Shown here: positions 43,830 through 53,944 of the stretch, in pieces
How the letters are laid out: every line of letters starts with the position of its first letter
Position numbering within the stretch: position 1 is the first letter of the stretch
Notes under the pieces: generated by a model
Databases searched by the model: none
The model's input: only the letters and a program-made list of their open reading frames with translations
Told to the model about the DNA's origin: nothing
Program-made: the position numbers and the translations under genes
From: Phlegmacium glaucopus
Lineage: Eukaryota; Basidiomycota; Agaricomycetes; Agaricales; Cortinariaceae
Direction: 5' to 3'
Length of the DNA: 64,000 bases
Assembly (NCBI GenBank): GCA_015039465.1
Contig: MU130707.1
Coordinates: 240,105-304,104, forward strand

Positions 43830-44810
43830 GTAGAACACATATTACATAAGTGATAATCTCTATCCGCTGATCGTGACCACAATCGACACGCAACAGTCAC
43901 GCAACACACTCAGGCACACTCAGGCACACCGTCAGAAAGTGACGACGTATCGTTGATCTCCCATCAAATTGGATGTCGTAGCTCGCCATCGACTTATTTT
44001 TGATACTCCGGCGAGTCTGCCGGTTAGGTGCTGCCGGAATTTGGGTTGGGCTAGTAATTTGGTTAGGATCGCAGTTAATGTTAGGGGTTCGTTTTAGTGA
44101 TTTTTTCTAAGGTTAGTAGTAGGCTTAGGGATCATATATGTCCTTTTCGCACGGTGCGGTGGTAGTTAGAACTCCGGCTGCCGTGAGGCAGCCGAAGGAC
44201 TGCCTTCCCCATTCGGGGTGTGTGTTTGATTTGTGGTACAACCTCCTGATCGCCCAGACAGTGCGTTATTGACTTTACTGTCCCATTTCGAATGGACTCC
44301 ATAGTCAAATATTGAACCATTAAGGCACTTCCTTGTTCCCACTACCGGATCTCTGTCGTTGGTTGCTCAGGCTGGTCACAATAGATAATGGCATTGTCTC
44401 GTCTTCCGCAGCATCTATTCAGCGTCGTCCATCCCCTCATATTGATGGGGTGATGAGTAGTGTTGATCAGGTGTTGATCATAGAAAAGTGATGTTTCAAA
44501 ACTATCATAGATTTGATGTTGTTCAAATCCATTGAATAGGGGTGGGCTGATGAAGAAAATAAAATAAAATAAAATAAAACGACTCAATACCTCACCTTTC
44601 GTCCGCTTAGATCAAATGAAACAACTGTGTTGTCGTCTGCTACTATAATCAACAACAGGCTCTTTCACCGCGTCCAAAGGTCCATCAAGCGTTACTCCTC
44701 CAACACCATCAACGAACAATTCAGGTTCCTTGCGTTTGAATCTGTCGTTTTCGTGATTCAAGTTGTGACCGGTGAGTTTATATATGTTGGAAACTGGGAG
44801 CTCACTTGCC
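43830..44810. repeat. Methyltransferase 3' tail plus cassette spacer, copy 3
   Basis: Restarts with FIK-stop and the same downstream sequence (TTTATCAAGTAGAACACA). It is interrupted by a small DNA element at 43874-44245 and then continues to the upstream region of the split membrane gene. Shows that the cassette was duplicated in tandem and lost its methyltransferase body. Confidence 0.7.
43874..44245. mobile_element. Small non-autonomous DNA element, copy 2
   Basis: 372-bp insert in spacer copy 3, flanked by a 7-bp duplication CTGATCG (43867-43873, 44246-44252). The interior matches the element at 9229-18441, with the same CGGCTGCC hairpin. It keeps the empty Copia target (GTTAGGGG). The ends share ACCACAA as a short inverted repeat. 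Confidence 0.65.
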
Positions 44811-45084
44811 ATCAGAGTATCTGATAATCGCTATGATCATCTTTCTGGTGACAGATTTCAATGATGGAAGCTAGTCTGAGGCCAAACTTACCTTGGAGAA
44901 CCTCGATTACCCAAATAAGGCAGGTTGCATAGCCATTTTCTGCCTCAAACTAGTCAGCTATATATATGGCGGATGCGATACACATTGTACCTGAATCGAA
45001 GAGCAGATTATGATTATGATAGCGACAGATCATCACGACCTTCAAGCTTTTCTCTCAGTCACTGTATTTGATATAGAGGCTAGA

Positions 45085-45914
45085 CCCCAGTGAAACTCGG
45101 ACATGTGATTTTCTGTGATTTTCTGCGAATATCGGAGCCCAACAGACAAACACAGCCAACCGCAGATTTTGTCCAACAATGCAGATTTTTTTCTGCGATA
45201 TTCTGCTAAAAATATATCTCAATATGTTGTTGTCGCAGATATTTCTGCTTCAGGCTGCTTCAGGCTGCGATAATCTGTCTATTTATATGATATATATTAT
45301 ATACATTGATATTATTAATTTGATAATATACATATATTTTATCCCTATTGGCATTCCCTCTACCCTCATCCTTATCCTTTGCCATTGCAATCCTTCTGAC
45401 TCTTAAAAACACCTCAGAATAGATATAACATACATTAGAAAGAGGGCATGATAAAAGTAAGTAGCATATACGCACCAATTTCGCACCAATTGTGAGCTGT
45501 GACTGTAATTGTTGTTATGACAAATCCGGGTGTGTGACGAGCTTCAAACAGCAACTTAGTGTATGTACCGACAGTACTGTAGAATAGAAAGGCACATACC
45601 TAGCAGCATGGTCTCTGAGCTGCCCAGCATCCGATGTTGGCATGATCCAACTATGTTGATGTTTGTTGAGGACGTTGGTGGATGAAAGTGAAGGAAGCGA
45701 GGAAGTTAAGAGCGGCTATGGAAGACGGAAAGGAAGAAATAAGACATTCAAATTTTAGTCGCTAATTTGAGTACATCATTTTTTGAGAAAATTAGAACTC
45801 AGATGCTTCTCTGCGTTGGGGCGCAGAAAATCACGGATATTCACACACCTGCTCAGATTTTGCCTTTTCGGCGCAGCTATCCACATAGATCCGCATAGTC
45901 GAGTTTCACTGGGG
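45085..45914. mobile_element. Non-autonomous TIR element, 830 bp
   Basis: Inserted where copy C upstream DNA reads TAGAGACTAGACTC. A perfect 15-bp TIR CCCCAGTGAAACTCG is found at both ends, with a 5-bp duplication CTAGA at 45080-45084 and 45915-45919. Subterminal inverted copies of GTGATTTTCTGCG are also present. The interior is AT-rich with no transposase ORF. Superfamily not assigned. Confidence 0.8.
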
Positions 45915-45976
45915 CTAGACTCTTATATAAAGCAAGGGTCAGAGATACAATAAGTCACTATAACAGACACGAAGTC

Positions 45977-46500
45977 ATGACGCTAACTTTTGGAGACTTT
46001 ACCTTCATTGGAGTATGTCTCGAAGGCTTTCTGTGCGGTAAGATATTTTTTCTACAAATGCTAAAGAAGTATAATATTGACTTGTCCCAGGACTGTATTC
46101 TGGCATATTCGCTATGTATTTAGAAGACCACTGGACATCGAAAAAAGGCACCGCCAAGAAAAATATCATTTTCTATGCTCTGTGTGCCCTATATGTTCTA
46201 TCTGTTGTCAACTTTGTGTTGGATATAGCAGCTTTCCCAATTTCAGTTAGTAACAATTCCATCGGCAACAATAACCATCTTGTTTTACACTTTCTCTTTT
46301 GCAGAATGACAGGGTAATCCTCTTCATGTCTGCCTTTCAAGCCGCAGTATTTGGTTGCTGCGATGTTATGGCTCAACTTATCCTAGTATGTGTAAACTAC
46401 TATGTGTACCATTTATTTTATTCATGCAAATCTGAAAGTTATACCGTTGCTGGATTGTGTGGGGTTGCAATATCCGTGTTGTGATCATTCCTTCAATCTT
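45977..46500 (+). pseudogene. Membrane-protein family copy D, 5' half (split by DIRS-like element)
   Basis: Exons 1-3 and the first part of exon 4 correspond to 39342-39879 of copy C with few changes (MTLTFGDFTF, LYSGIFAMYLED). The reading stops within exon 4 at CTTCAATCTT, where the 7444-bp retroelement begins. The rest of the gene is at 53945-54638. Before the insertion the gene seems to have been open. Confidence 0.8.
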
Positions 46501-46700
46501 GGCATCACATGACGCAAGTCGTGTGAACCTTCTCGAGAGCAACAGCGCACGAGGGAATTTTACCATTTCTCATCCTTTTCTCTTTACAACTTCATACCCC
46601 GTCTCCAAAAAATATTACTACCATACTTTCCTACTATCTCACACTCTTTCTATCTATTATACAAACCATATTAATCCTCTACCTCCACACACGCATAATC

Positions 46701-48452
46701 ATGCCTCGTCAACCTCGTCAACGAGCCCATTACACCAAATTACTTAGCGCCTTACGCAAAACAGAACTAATTCGACTGGCAGACGACTTCGGAGTGCCTG
46801 CTGAAGGCTCAGTTGTCGAAATTCGCTCAAGGCTCAAAATACATTTAGACGAAAACCGAGAAAATCTTTTCCGCAATCCTATGTATCAGGCACTTTACCC
46901 AAGGCGCCAACATCGAGGACCCCAGCCTCCCCCAGTATCACCTCAGCCTGAAAATGGGACACCATCCGTTAGGATGTCAATCTCCCCAGAACCATCGAAC
47001 CATTCCGCCGCTTCATGGGGTGGTATTGTAGACCCCCAATTTCAACCACCACCAATCACCCCTCCTCGCCATCACACTCCCGCCTTCTCTATGAATTCCA
47101 TAGAAAGGTTCTCTCCCGTACCGCAGCACGAAGCTGTTATAGAACGTAAGCAATTTTCTATGCTTCGTCATCACATATCCATATATATTATATATATTAT
47201 CCACTTGATGGACACTTCAGCTCGAACTATTGTTCAATTGCGAGGATATGAACATCCAATCTTACGCCATTGATAAGCCTATTAAGGCTACATATATATA
47301 ATTTCCTTTATCGTCACAAGTCAATCATTTACGACATTTATTAACTATCACGTTATCATAGTCCCTGTCGATGCATTACATGCCATCCCTGACGAGCCGG
47401 CCTTCGCACCCGCTATTGTCCCAGCATTACATACTACTATTGTGGATGCGCCACATCAAACTAGCAATACTCCTCTTCGCAAACGACCATCGCGTATCCC
47501 TGGTTTTACAGCCAATAACGCCGTGTTCCTCGTGCCGGATCATATTCGGAAGAAATTTGTAGACGGCTGGAATTCCCATGTCCCGCTCACGTACCTTACC
47601 GATAAAGGATGCATTTTCAAAAGTAAAGCACCAACTAACACCTCACATGACCTGCTTACTATCGATGAGTCAAACGGTCAAATTTTGTCCACCGCAAAGC
47701 CATTATCTGATGACGGAGAACTTGACATCACTTTTGACGAATGGCACCAGGCATGGAGACGTCTCCATGACCTCATTGGTACCTTCCTGCCAGATGAAGC
47801 CGGAATGTGGCAAGCCCATTATTCATTTATCCTAAACAACGACAATAGGGCCGAAATGTGGCCTCTATACCTTGCTTACGACATCAAAATTCGGAAACGA
47901 GCCACACAATTCCCTATCGACCCATCGCAATTTTCTATAGGCATATGGAATGATTTAGAGACGCGCTACATGGCTAAAAAAGTATACACACAGGTCCAAA
48001 CCGACTTAAGGTTCCAATCGGCTCATGCTGGCCCATCCAACATAAATCATTCCCCTTCCCATACTCGTTTCCATCCATATGCCCATCAAAATAGCGAACA
48101 CGCTCAATCTCCAGCACGTGGTTCCTTTCGAAACCAGCCATTCCGGAACCTATCCCAACGCTTTGCACAGTCAAACCATGCCAAAGCTAGATGCATTTTC
48201 TGCGGCGATACCACAAAATCCCACATCTCTCGGAACTGTACCGCTACCAACCTTGTCAACGGCACACCATGCCACTTACTTAAGCTCGGACCAGCCGGTT
48301 CCAGACAGGACAAGGCGGGAAAATTATATTGTTTCGCCTGGAATGGATTCTCCGGTTGTGACCAGAACCCTTCTTGTCAACGAGGCGAGCATTGGTGCTC
48401 CCTCTGTGGAGCCAAAACTCACAATGCCCAACAATGTGGATCCGCTTCGTGA
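46701..48452 (+). CDS. DIRS-like ORF1 (Gag-like, SAP-type N-terminus)
   Basis: Two exons, 46701-47145 and 47362-48452 (216-bp intron, phase 1), giving 511 residues. Residues about 12-50 (LLSALRKTELIRLADDFGV) resemble a SAP-like DNA-binding helix pair. After a Pro-rich stretch comes a conserved central region (FDEWHQAWRRLHDLI). The C-terminus has Cys/His clusters (CIFCGDTTKSHISRNC, then CDQNPSC...HWCSLCGAKTHNAQQC), usual in Gag proteins of agaric DIRS-like elements. It overlaps the RT frame by +1. No stop codon interrupts it. Confidence 0.75.
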
Positions 48453-50094
48453 TTTCTTTCCAATAGTAACTCCCTTCCTCCCAAATGAGTGGGAAAAGGT
48501 ACTACATAATACAAATGTACATAGCTCTTACCAAGACATCCCCCAATACTTAAGATCCGGATTCGACATGGGTGTTTATAATCCACCATCTATTACTTTC
48601 ACACCGCCTAATCATAGCTCAGCCACTTCACGTCCCGATATCGTACTAGCACACATAAACAAAGAACTTTCACTCAAACGATATACAGGCCCATTCTCTC
48701 GTTCCAGATTAGAACACATCATAGGGCCATTCCGATCGTCACCATTAGGAATCGTCTTAAAACCACACACCACCAACGAATTCAGAGTCGTCCAAGACTT
48801 CTCCTTCCCTCGCGATGATCCATTATTTTCCTCTGTAAACACAGAAATTGATATGGACAATTTCAAATGTGATTGGGGTACCTTCGACGATATTAGAAAA
48901 ATCGTAGTCAATGCCCCTGCCGGGACCGAAGCAGCAACTTTAGATGTTGACGCTGCATATCGCCAATGTCCAATCACCCCATCACAACAACAAAATTTCA
49001 TTATTCAATGGAATAACCTATTCTACATTGATCACGATGCCCCTTTCGGCGCTGCAAGTTCAGGAGGTGTATTTGGTAAAATGGCCGACACCATGACAGT
49101 AGTATCAACAGCAAAGAAGTTTGAACCAGTTAAAAACTGGGTAGACGACTTCGTATTTTTCCGCTACCCGCTCGATTCATCAGCGGACACTCTTGTTTTT
49201 CCATATTCATTACAAGATCTATACGATCTAGCAAACCAATTAGGCTGGCCTTGGAAAGAATCCAAAACTAGGCCATTCGCTTCGAGCTTCAAGTACCTTG
49301 GTTTCATTTGGGACATTCCATCGAAATCCGTCGAGATCCCACAAGACAAAAAGACACGCTATCTATTGAAGCTCGAACCCTGGGTTTCAGGGAAGAAATT
49401 CACATTAAAAGACGCTGAATCGTTACAAGGAACCCTCGTACACTGCTCGTTAGCACTCCCACAAGGTCGTTCACGATTACCAGCTATTTCACGTTTTGCA
49501 TCCTCTTTCACCCATACACATTCTTCCTTCGCACGCAAGACACCTAATTCAAGCGTCTTATCCGACGTACAATGGTGGCAAGAGCAATTATCGCTCACAT
49601 TTTGTGGTTCGACATTGGCTTCACCTCCAACAAAATCTAAAATCGAATTTTGGGTTGACGCATCCTCCTCCTGGGGCATTGGCGTTGTTTTCAACGGAGA
49701 ATGGGACTCCTGGAGATTGAAAGAAGGTTGGAATAAAAACGGCCGAAATATTGGATGGGCCGAATTCATCGCCATCGAAATTGGTTTATTACTCGCTATT
49801 TTTCACGGGTTTTCCAACATACACTTCCTTATAAAATCAGATAACCAAGGAGTTATCCACGCTATAGAAGGAGGGAAATCCCGGAGCCCAGAACAAAACG
49901 CCGTTTTACAACGAATTACTTCACTTCTGAGTACTCATAATATTTGGATATCGTCACTCTATGTTCCATCCTCCACAAACATCGCTGACAAACCCTCTCG
50001 AGGCCTACATATACCTAATATACCCCGTAGTCTTGACACATTCGAGTTACCCATAGTTCTGACACCCTTTTTATCTCTCGCAATCTTACCTTAA
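48079..50094 (+). CDS. DIRS-like reverse transcriptase and RNase H
   Basis: 671-codon frame, +1 relative to ORF1. The first ~90 codons overlap ORF1, so the true start is probably further in or reached by frameshifting. RT motifs: FRVVQDFSFP, TLDVDAAYRQCPI, DHDAPFGAASSGG, NWVDDFVFF (YVDD equivalent) and FKYLGFIWD. RNase H: FWVDASSSWGIG, GWAEFIAIEIG, KSDNQGVIHAI and TNIADKPSRG. This is the organisation of DIRS-type pol. Intact. Confidence 0.85.
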   Translation: MPIKIANTLNLQHVVPFETSHSGTYPNALHSQTMPKLDAFSAAIPQNPTSLGTVPLPTLSTAHHATYLSSDQPVPDRTRRENYIVSPGMDSPVVTRTLLVNEASIGAPSVEPKLTMPNNVDPLRDFFPIVTPFLPNEWEKVLHNTNVHSSYQDIPQYLRSGFDMGVYNPPSITFTPPNHSSATSRPDIVLAHINKELSLKRYTGPFSRSRLEHIIGPFRSSPLGIVLKPHTTNEFRVVQDFSFPRDDPLFSSVNTEIDMDNFKCDWGTFDDIRKIVVNAPAGTEAATLDVDAAYRQCPITPSQQQNFIIQWNNLFYIDHDAPFGAASSGGVFGKMADTMTVVSTAKKFEPVKNWVDDFVFFRYPLDSSADTLVFPYSLQDLYDLANQLGWPWKESKTRPFASSFKYLGFIWDIPSKSVEIPQDKKTRYLLKLEPWVSGKKFTLKDAESLQGTLVHCSLALPQGRSRLPAISRFASSFTHTHSSFARKTPNSSVLSDVQWWQEQLSLTFCGSTLASPPTKSKIEFWVDASSSWGIGVVFNGEWDSWRLKEGWNKNGRNIGWAEFIAIEIGLLLAIFHGFSNIHFLIKSDNQGVIHAIEGGKSRSPEQNAVLQRITSLLSTHNIWISSLYVPSSTNIADKPSRGLHIPNIPRSLDTFELPIVLTPFLSLAILP

Positions 50095-50136
50095 TAACAA
50101 CGATTACTAATATCATCTCTTGTCGTACCACTTACT

Positions 50137-51339
50137 ATGCGTTCTTTAACAACCTCATCTGCCAACGCTCATTCTATCACAGTCCTTCCAAATACTTTGC
50201 TTATCAACACCAATTCTCCTTATAATGCCTCGCCTACTCTTAATAGTAACACATCCACGTCGTTGACCGCGACACCAAGCTACACACAGCACCATCCCAT
50301 CCTTTTCCAAACGACAACTCTCCCGCAATCTCATAATCAACTACATAACCATCATTTGTCCATTAAGACACAACAACACATCTACAATGTTTTACAGAAA
50401 GGATGGGCCAATGTCACCATAAATCGTTATTCCAGCACAATACGAGAATTTACACGTTTTTGCGACTCGGAAGACATACCAAACCATCTACGATTACCTG
50501 CCGACGAGTTCGTCTTATGCGCTTTTGCAGCATCAAGCGCAGGAAGACATGCAGGAAACACTGCGAGAGGAAGGATCTCAGCCATCAAGGCATGGCACAC
50601 CATTCACAATGTCGAATGGAAAGGCAGTGCACGCCTTCGTTATGTCCTAAATGGCGTTGATCGCCTCGCTCCAGCTAAGTCTATAAAACCACCTCGTATT
50701 CCTATCAACGCCGTCATGCTATCACACCTCATCAACGCGCTCAACCTATTAGATCCTTTAGACGCAGCATTCGCGGCTTGCGCAGTTACTGCTTTTTGGG
50801 GACAGTGTCGCTTAGGCGAGCTCCTACCCTCTCGTATCGCCGACTCATCCACCCTTGTACTGCCATCTCATACCGATCTCAAGAGATCACCTCGTAACCC
50901 ATCTGCCTATATACTCCATTTGCCACACACGAAAACCCACCACCGAGGACAAGATGTGGTTATCGTTGAGCAACGAGACCCTATAAATCCCATTTCGTTA
51001 TTGAAGAACCATTTACATACAAGCCATACCCCACACACACTTCCCCTATTCGCATACGCTACTCACGAAGGCCACCGTTCATTCACCAAAAAGATCTTCC
51101 TTCAACGCTGCAACCACATATGGCAATCCCTAGGATATCCGCACATGACCGGTCACTGCTTCCGCATTGGAGGTACTACGGAATTGCTCGTCGCAGGAAC
51201 TCCCCCTGATGTAGTCAAAGCCATGGGCCGATGGTCCTCGGATTCATTCCACCGATACTGGAGAGTGCTCGACGACATAGTTCCTCAACACGTCCGTAAT
51301 TTATCCACCAACCCACGGAAGCGACAACATACTATCTAA
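50137..51339 (+). CDS. DIRS-like tyrosine recombinase
   Basis: 400-residue ORF starting 42 bp after the RT stop. An N-terminal SAM-like core-binding domain (INRYSSTIREFTRFCDSE) precedes the catalytic domain. First Arg in FWGQCRLGELL (about residue 228), then HCFRIGG (His-x-x-Arg, about 340-343), a Trp at about 366 and the nucleophile Tyr in FHRYWR (about 374). All R-H-R-W-Y positions are present, so it is likely active. It integrates a circular intermediate, which explains the lack of a target-site duplication. Confidence 0.85.
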   Translation: MRSLTTSSANAHSITVLPNTLLINTNSPYNASPTLNSNTSTSLTATPSYTQHHPILFQTTTLPQSHNQLHNHHLSIKTQQHIYNVLQKGWANVTINRYSSTIREFTRFCDSEDIPNHLRLPADEFVLCAFAASSAGRHAGNTARGRISAIKAWHTIHNVEWKGSARLRYVLNGVDRLAPAKSIKPPRIPINAVMLSHLINALNLLDPLDAAFAACAVTAFWGQCRLGELLPSRIADSSTLVLPSHTDLKRSPRNPSAYILHLPHTKTHHRGQDVVIVEQRDPINPISLLKNHLHTSHTPHTLPLFAYATHEGHRSFTKKIFLQRCNHIWQSLGYPHMTGHCFRIGGTTELLVAGTPPDVVKAMGRWSSDSFHRYWRVLDDIVPQHVRNLSTNPRKRQHTI

Positions 51340-51688
51340 ACCGCCATTTGGGGGTTAGACGATGGTGCCACCGTCGTCTGGGCGATTTGGGGGTTAGCCG
51401 CCGGCACCCCATCGGTCCTTCGCTTACCAAAGTTCGGTTCGGTTCGGTTCTTCAACCTTTTTTGAAGAACCGAGAACCGAACCGAAGGGTTCCTCATTGA
51501 ACTGAACCGGAACCAGAACCAGAACCGATAGAACCGGTTCTGTCGGTTCTGTCCGGTTCTAGAACCGGTTCGAACTGTTGAACCGATGATAAAAACCTTT
51601 AAATTAAATTATATTGTAATTTGCTTGATTTAACAAGCTACTAGTAGTCTACTATGCTCCTAGCATGGATGCTGTTGTTGTTATAGTA
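51340..51688. repeat. Self-complementary GGTTC/GAACC-rich region after recombinase gene
   Basis: Two direct copies of CGATTTGGGGGTTAG-like sequence (about 51345 and 51383) are followed by about 140 bp made of GGTTC and GAACC words that can fold into hairpins (51430-51575), then AT-rich sequence up to the gap. Probably the non-coding right part of the retroelement or a nested small element. Confidence 0.6.
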
Positions 51689-52209
51689 NNNNNNNNNNNN
51701 NNNNNNNNNNNNNNNNNNNNNNNNNNNNNNNNNNNNNNNNNNNNNNNNNNNNNNNNNNNNNNNNNNNNNNNNNNNNNNNNNNNNNNNNNNNNNNNNNNNN
51801 NNNNNNNNNNNNNNNNNNNNNNNNNNNNNNNNNNNNNNNNNNNNNNNNNNNNNNNNNNNNNNNNNNNNNNNNNNNNNNNNNNNNNNNNNNNNNNNNNNNN
51901 NNNNNNNNNNNNNNNNNNNNNNNNNNNNNNNNNNNNNNNNNNNNNNNNNNNNNNNNNNNNNNNNNNNNNNNNNNNNNNNNNNNNNNNNNNNNNNNNNNNN
52001 NNNNNNNNNNNNNNNNNNNNNNNNNNNNNNNNNNNNNNNNNNNNNNNNNNNNNNNNNNNNNNNNNNNNNNNNNNNNNNNNNNNNNNNNNNNNNNNNNNNN
52101 NNNNNNNNNNNNNNNNNNNNNNNNNNNNNNNNNNNNNNNNNNNNNNNNNNNNNNNNNNNNNNNNNNNNNNNNNNNNNNNNNNNNNNNNNNNNNNNNNNNN
52201 NNNNNNNNN
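51689..52209. other. Assembly gap (521 N)
   Basis: Run of N inside the DIRS-like element; length may be nominal. Confidence 0.99.
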
Positions 52210-52244
52210 TACCAGCAGCTTTTCGAGATCCCGCTTCCTGGCTA
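52210..52244. repeat. 35-bp direct repeat, copy 1
   Basis: TACCAGCAGC...CCTGGCTA is repeated exactly at 52554-52588. The two copies bracket the circle-junction block. Confidence 0.8.
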
Positions 52245-52307
52245 CCCCACGGCCGCCGATTGGGGTCACTAGGATGAGATGACATAGTCCACTCCCACCC
52301 ACCCTCT

Positions 52308-52553
52308 TCTTTCTCACACTCTATCATCCTTTCATACCATCATTATAAAAAACCTCTGCCCCATACTTCAACATTTCTCTTTTCCTACTCTTTACCATTT
52401 TACGGGAGCACGCGACAACGAGAGCTCTTCCAAGTGTGCTGAACGCAGTACACTACGGTAGAGCTTGTGAACAAGCGCGATGCTCTCCTCTACTTATATA
52501 TATATTTATATGGACAGTCATCACTCCAACCCACTTCTCTAAAACTGCCCGTT
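52308..52553. repeat. Internal circle-junction block, in mirror orientation
   Basis: Reading 52308-52459 left to right equals reading 46651-46500 right to left, base for base, with one mismatch (52403 C versus 46556 A). 52459-52553 likewise equals 53944-53850 with no mismatch. So the block is the joined right and left termini written backwards without complementing. DIRS elements are known to carry an internal complementary region of this composition, but as the reverse complement. Confidence 0.85.
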
Positions 52554-52588
52554 TACCAGCAGCTTTTCGAGATCCCGCTTCCTGGCTA

Positions 52589-52775
52589 ATCACTACGGTT
52601 TCAAGCCAAGGCTTGGCTGCGTTCTTGGCTCTTGGCTTTCTTGGCTTGGCAGCCAAGTCCAAGTCAAGTCAAGTCAGGTCCCTAAAACCCGACAGCCAGG
52701 CCAAGAGCCAAGAGTGTAAAGATTTTAAAACTCTTGGCCCAAGCTTGGCCAAGCTTGGCTTGAAAGACAGTTATA
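52589..52775. repeat. Self-complementary TTGGC/GCCAA-rich region
   Basis: Words CTTGG, TTGGCT and AGCCAAG in both orientations form hairpins. Written backwards, this region reads as GGTTC/GAACC words like those at 51430-51575. Confidence 0.6.
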
Positions 52776-53849
52776 AAAAAAGATTAAAAAGGCACGTCTT
52801 AACTTAAATTTTAGATATTTTATAACAATCCGCGGTCTGTTCGCGGTCTTGGGTATAAAACCCTCAGCCTCAAAATTTTTAGAGTAACTGAGAGTCGATA
52901 GTTGTTTTGTGTTGACAGTGTTGTGCGTTGCGCTTGTTGTGGTCGCTATTGCTACGATTGTGGTTGTTGAGGGGTGATCCCTTCAATAAAAACCACTCAA
53001 AGAACTAAATTAATTATGTTATACTGATACTTTAGTGTGTCCCTACTGTTGCTATTCGTGTTGTTGCCTGTAGCCTCGAGCTGCAAATCGCGGAAGAGTG
53101 GTGCCTTACAACAGTTACTTGCGTTCCGATGAGGTGTGTAGACATGTTTACGTTGGCGAAAGTTCTAGGTTTGACTTCCGCTTATAGTTCGAAACTCCCG
53201 GGCAAGCCAAGAAGAAGCTAGCTGATTTTTTCTCAGCGGACTAGCCTTCCAAGCACGGGCTACGCATTTATTTGGACCCGGCAAGTCCTCGTTAACCTAC
53301 GGGGTGTTCTACGCTAGTTTACGCTCGGCTACTGGCTACGCTTATCATCTCACTAGCGAAACAACTTAGCGATCGGTTCCTTGCTTACCTACCCTCTACA
53401 ATTCCTCGTACAGTTATCACATTTACTATCTGTTGTATCACCTTCTGTAACTCCTATACTACTCGCTACTCCTACAATAGCAACTTGCTTACCAAAACAA
53501 CTGGTCCTTGCGCTAAGTCCCGGCGAAGGTTTTATCCATTCGTTTAAGTTTCAGGCGAATAAAAGTACTACCGTTGAAAATTCGAAACAAGAGTGCGATG
53601 GTTAGTCATAACCACGCGCTATGGCTGGACACCAGTACAGTTTTTATACTTTCCAGGACTCAGTTGTGAACTTTCCGCGTCGGAACAAGGGCTCTTTTGT
53701 GATGAACGGGTACCAGGGTACAAAGCGTCGGAACTATTGTGAACTGTGAGACGCTCTTATTAGGAGACGACGACTAAGTAGACGTTAAGGACGAATCAAC
53801 ACTAGGAGGACCTGAAGGATTTAACAGTATTTCTCCCACCCTTCCGAAG
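52776..53849. other. Non-coding right part of the DIRS-like element
   Basis: No recognisable ORF; a TATAAAA-like word at about 52853. No match to other parts of the window was found in direct or inverted form. Confidence 0.45.
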
Positions 53850-53944
53850 TTGCCCGTCAAAATCTCTTCACCCAACCTCACTACTGACAGGTATATTTAT
53901 ATATATATTCATCTCCTCTCGTAGCGCGAACAAGTGTTCGAGAT

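Larger units (their letters stand above)
46501..53944 (+). mobile_element. DIRS-like tyrosine-recombinase retrotransposon
   Basis: Three ORFs in order: Gag-like with Cys/His motifs, RT-RNase H, and tyrosine recombinase, with no protease and no DDE integrase. The borders are exact because the paralogue (copy C) shows the empty site: host CTTCAATCTT before and AACATTCACATTC after join to the uninterrupted reading. There is no target-site duplication, as expected for recombinase-mediated insertion of a circle. The termini are only weakly inverted. An internal circle-junction block is at 52308-52553 (in mirror orientation). The target AGCATTCACAT resembles the element's own left end GGCATCACAT. 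A 521-bp gap lies inside. Confidence 0.9.

Noticed and set aside
51430..51575. Microsatellite or telomere interpretation of the GGTTC words
   Set aside because: Words occur in both orientations and form hairpins, so the region is self-complementary and not a simple tandem array.
53381..53605. Small hydrophobic ORF in the right part of the DIRS-like element
   Set aside because: Possibly within a block whose strand sense is doubtful; no conserved motif.
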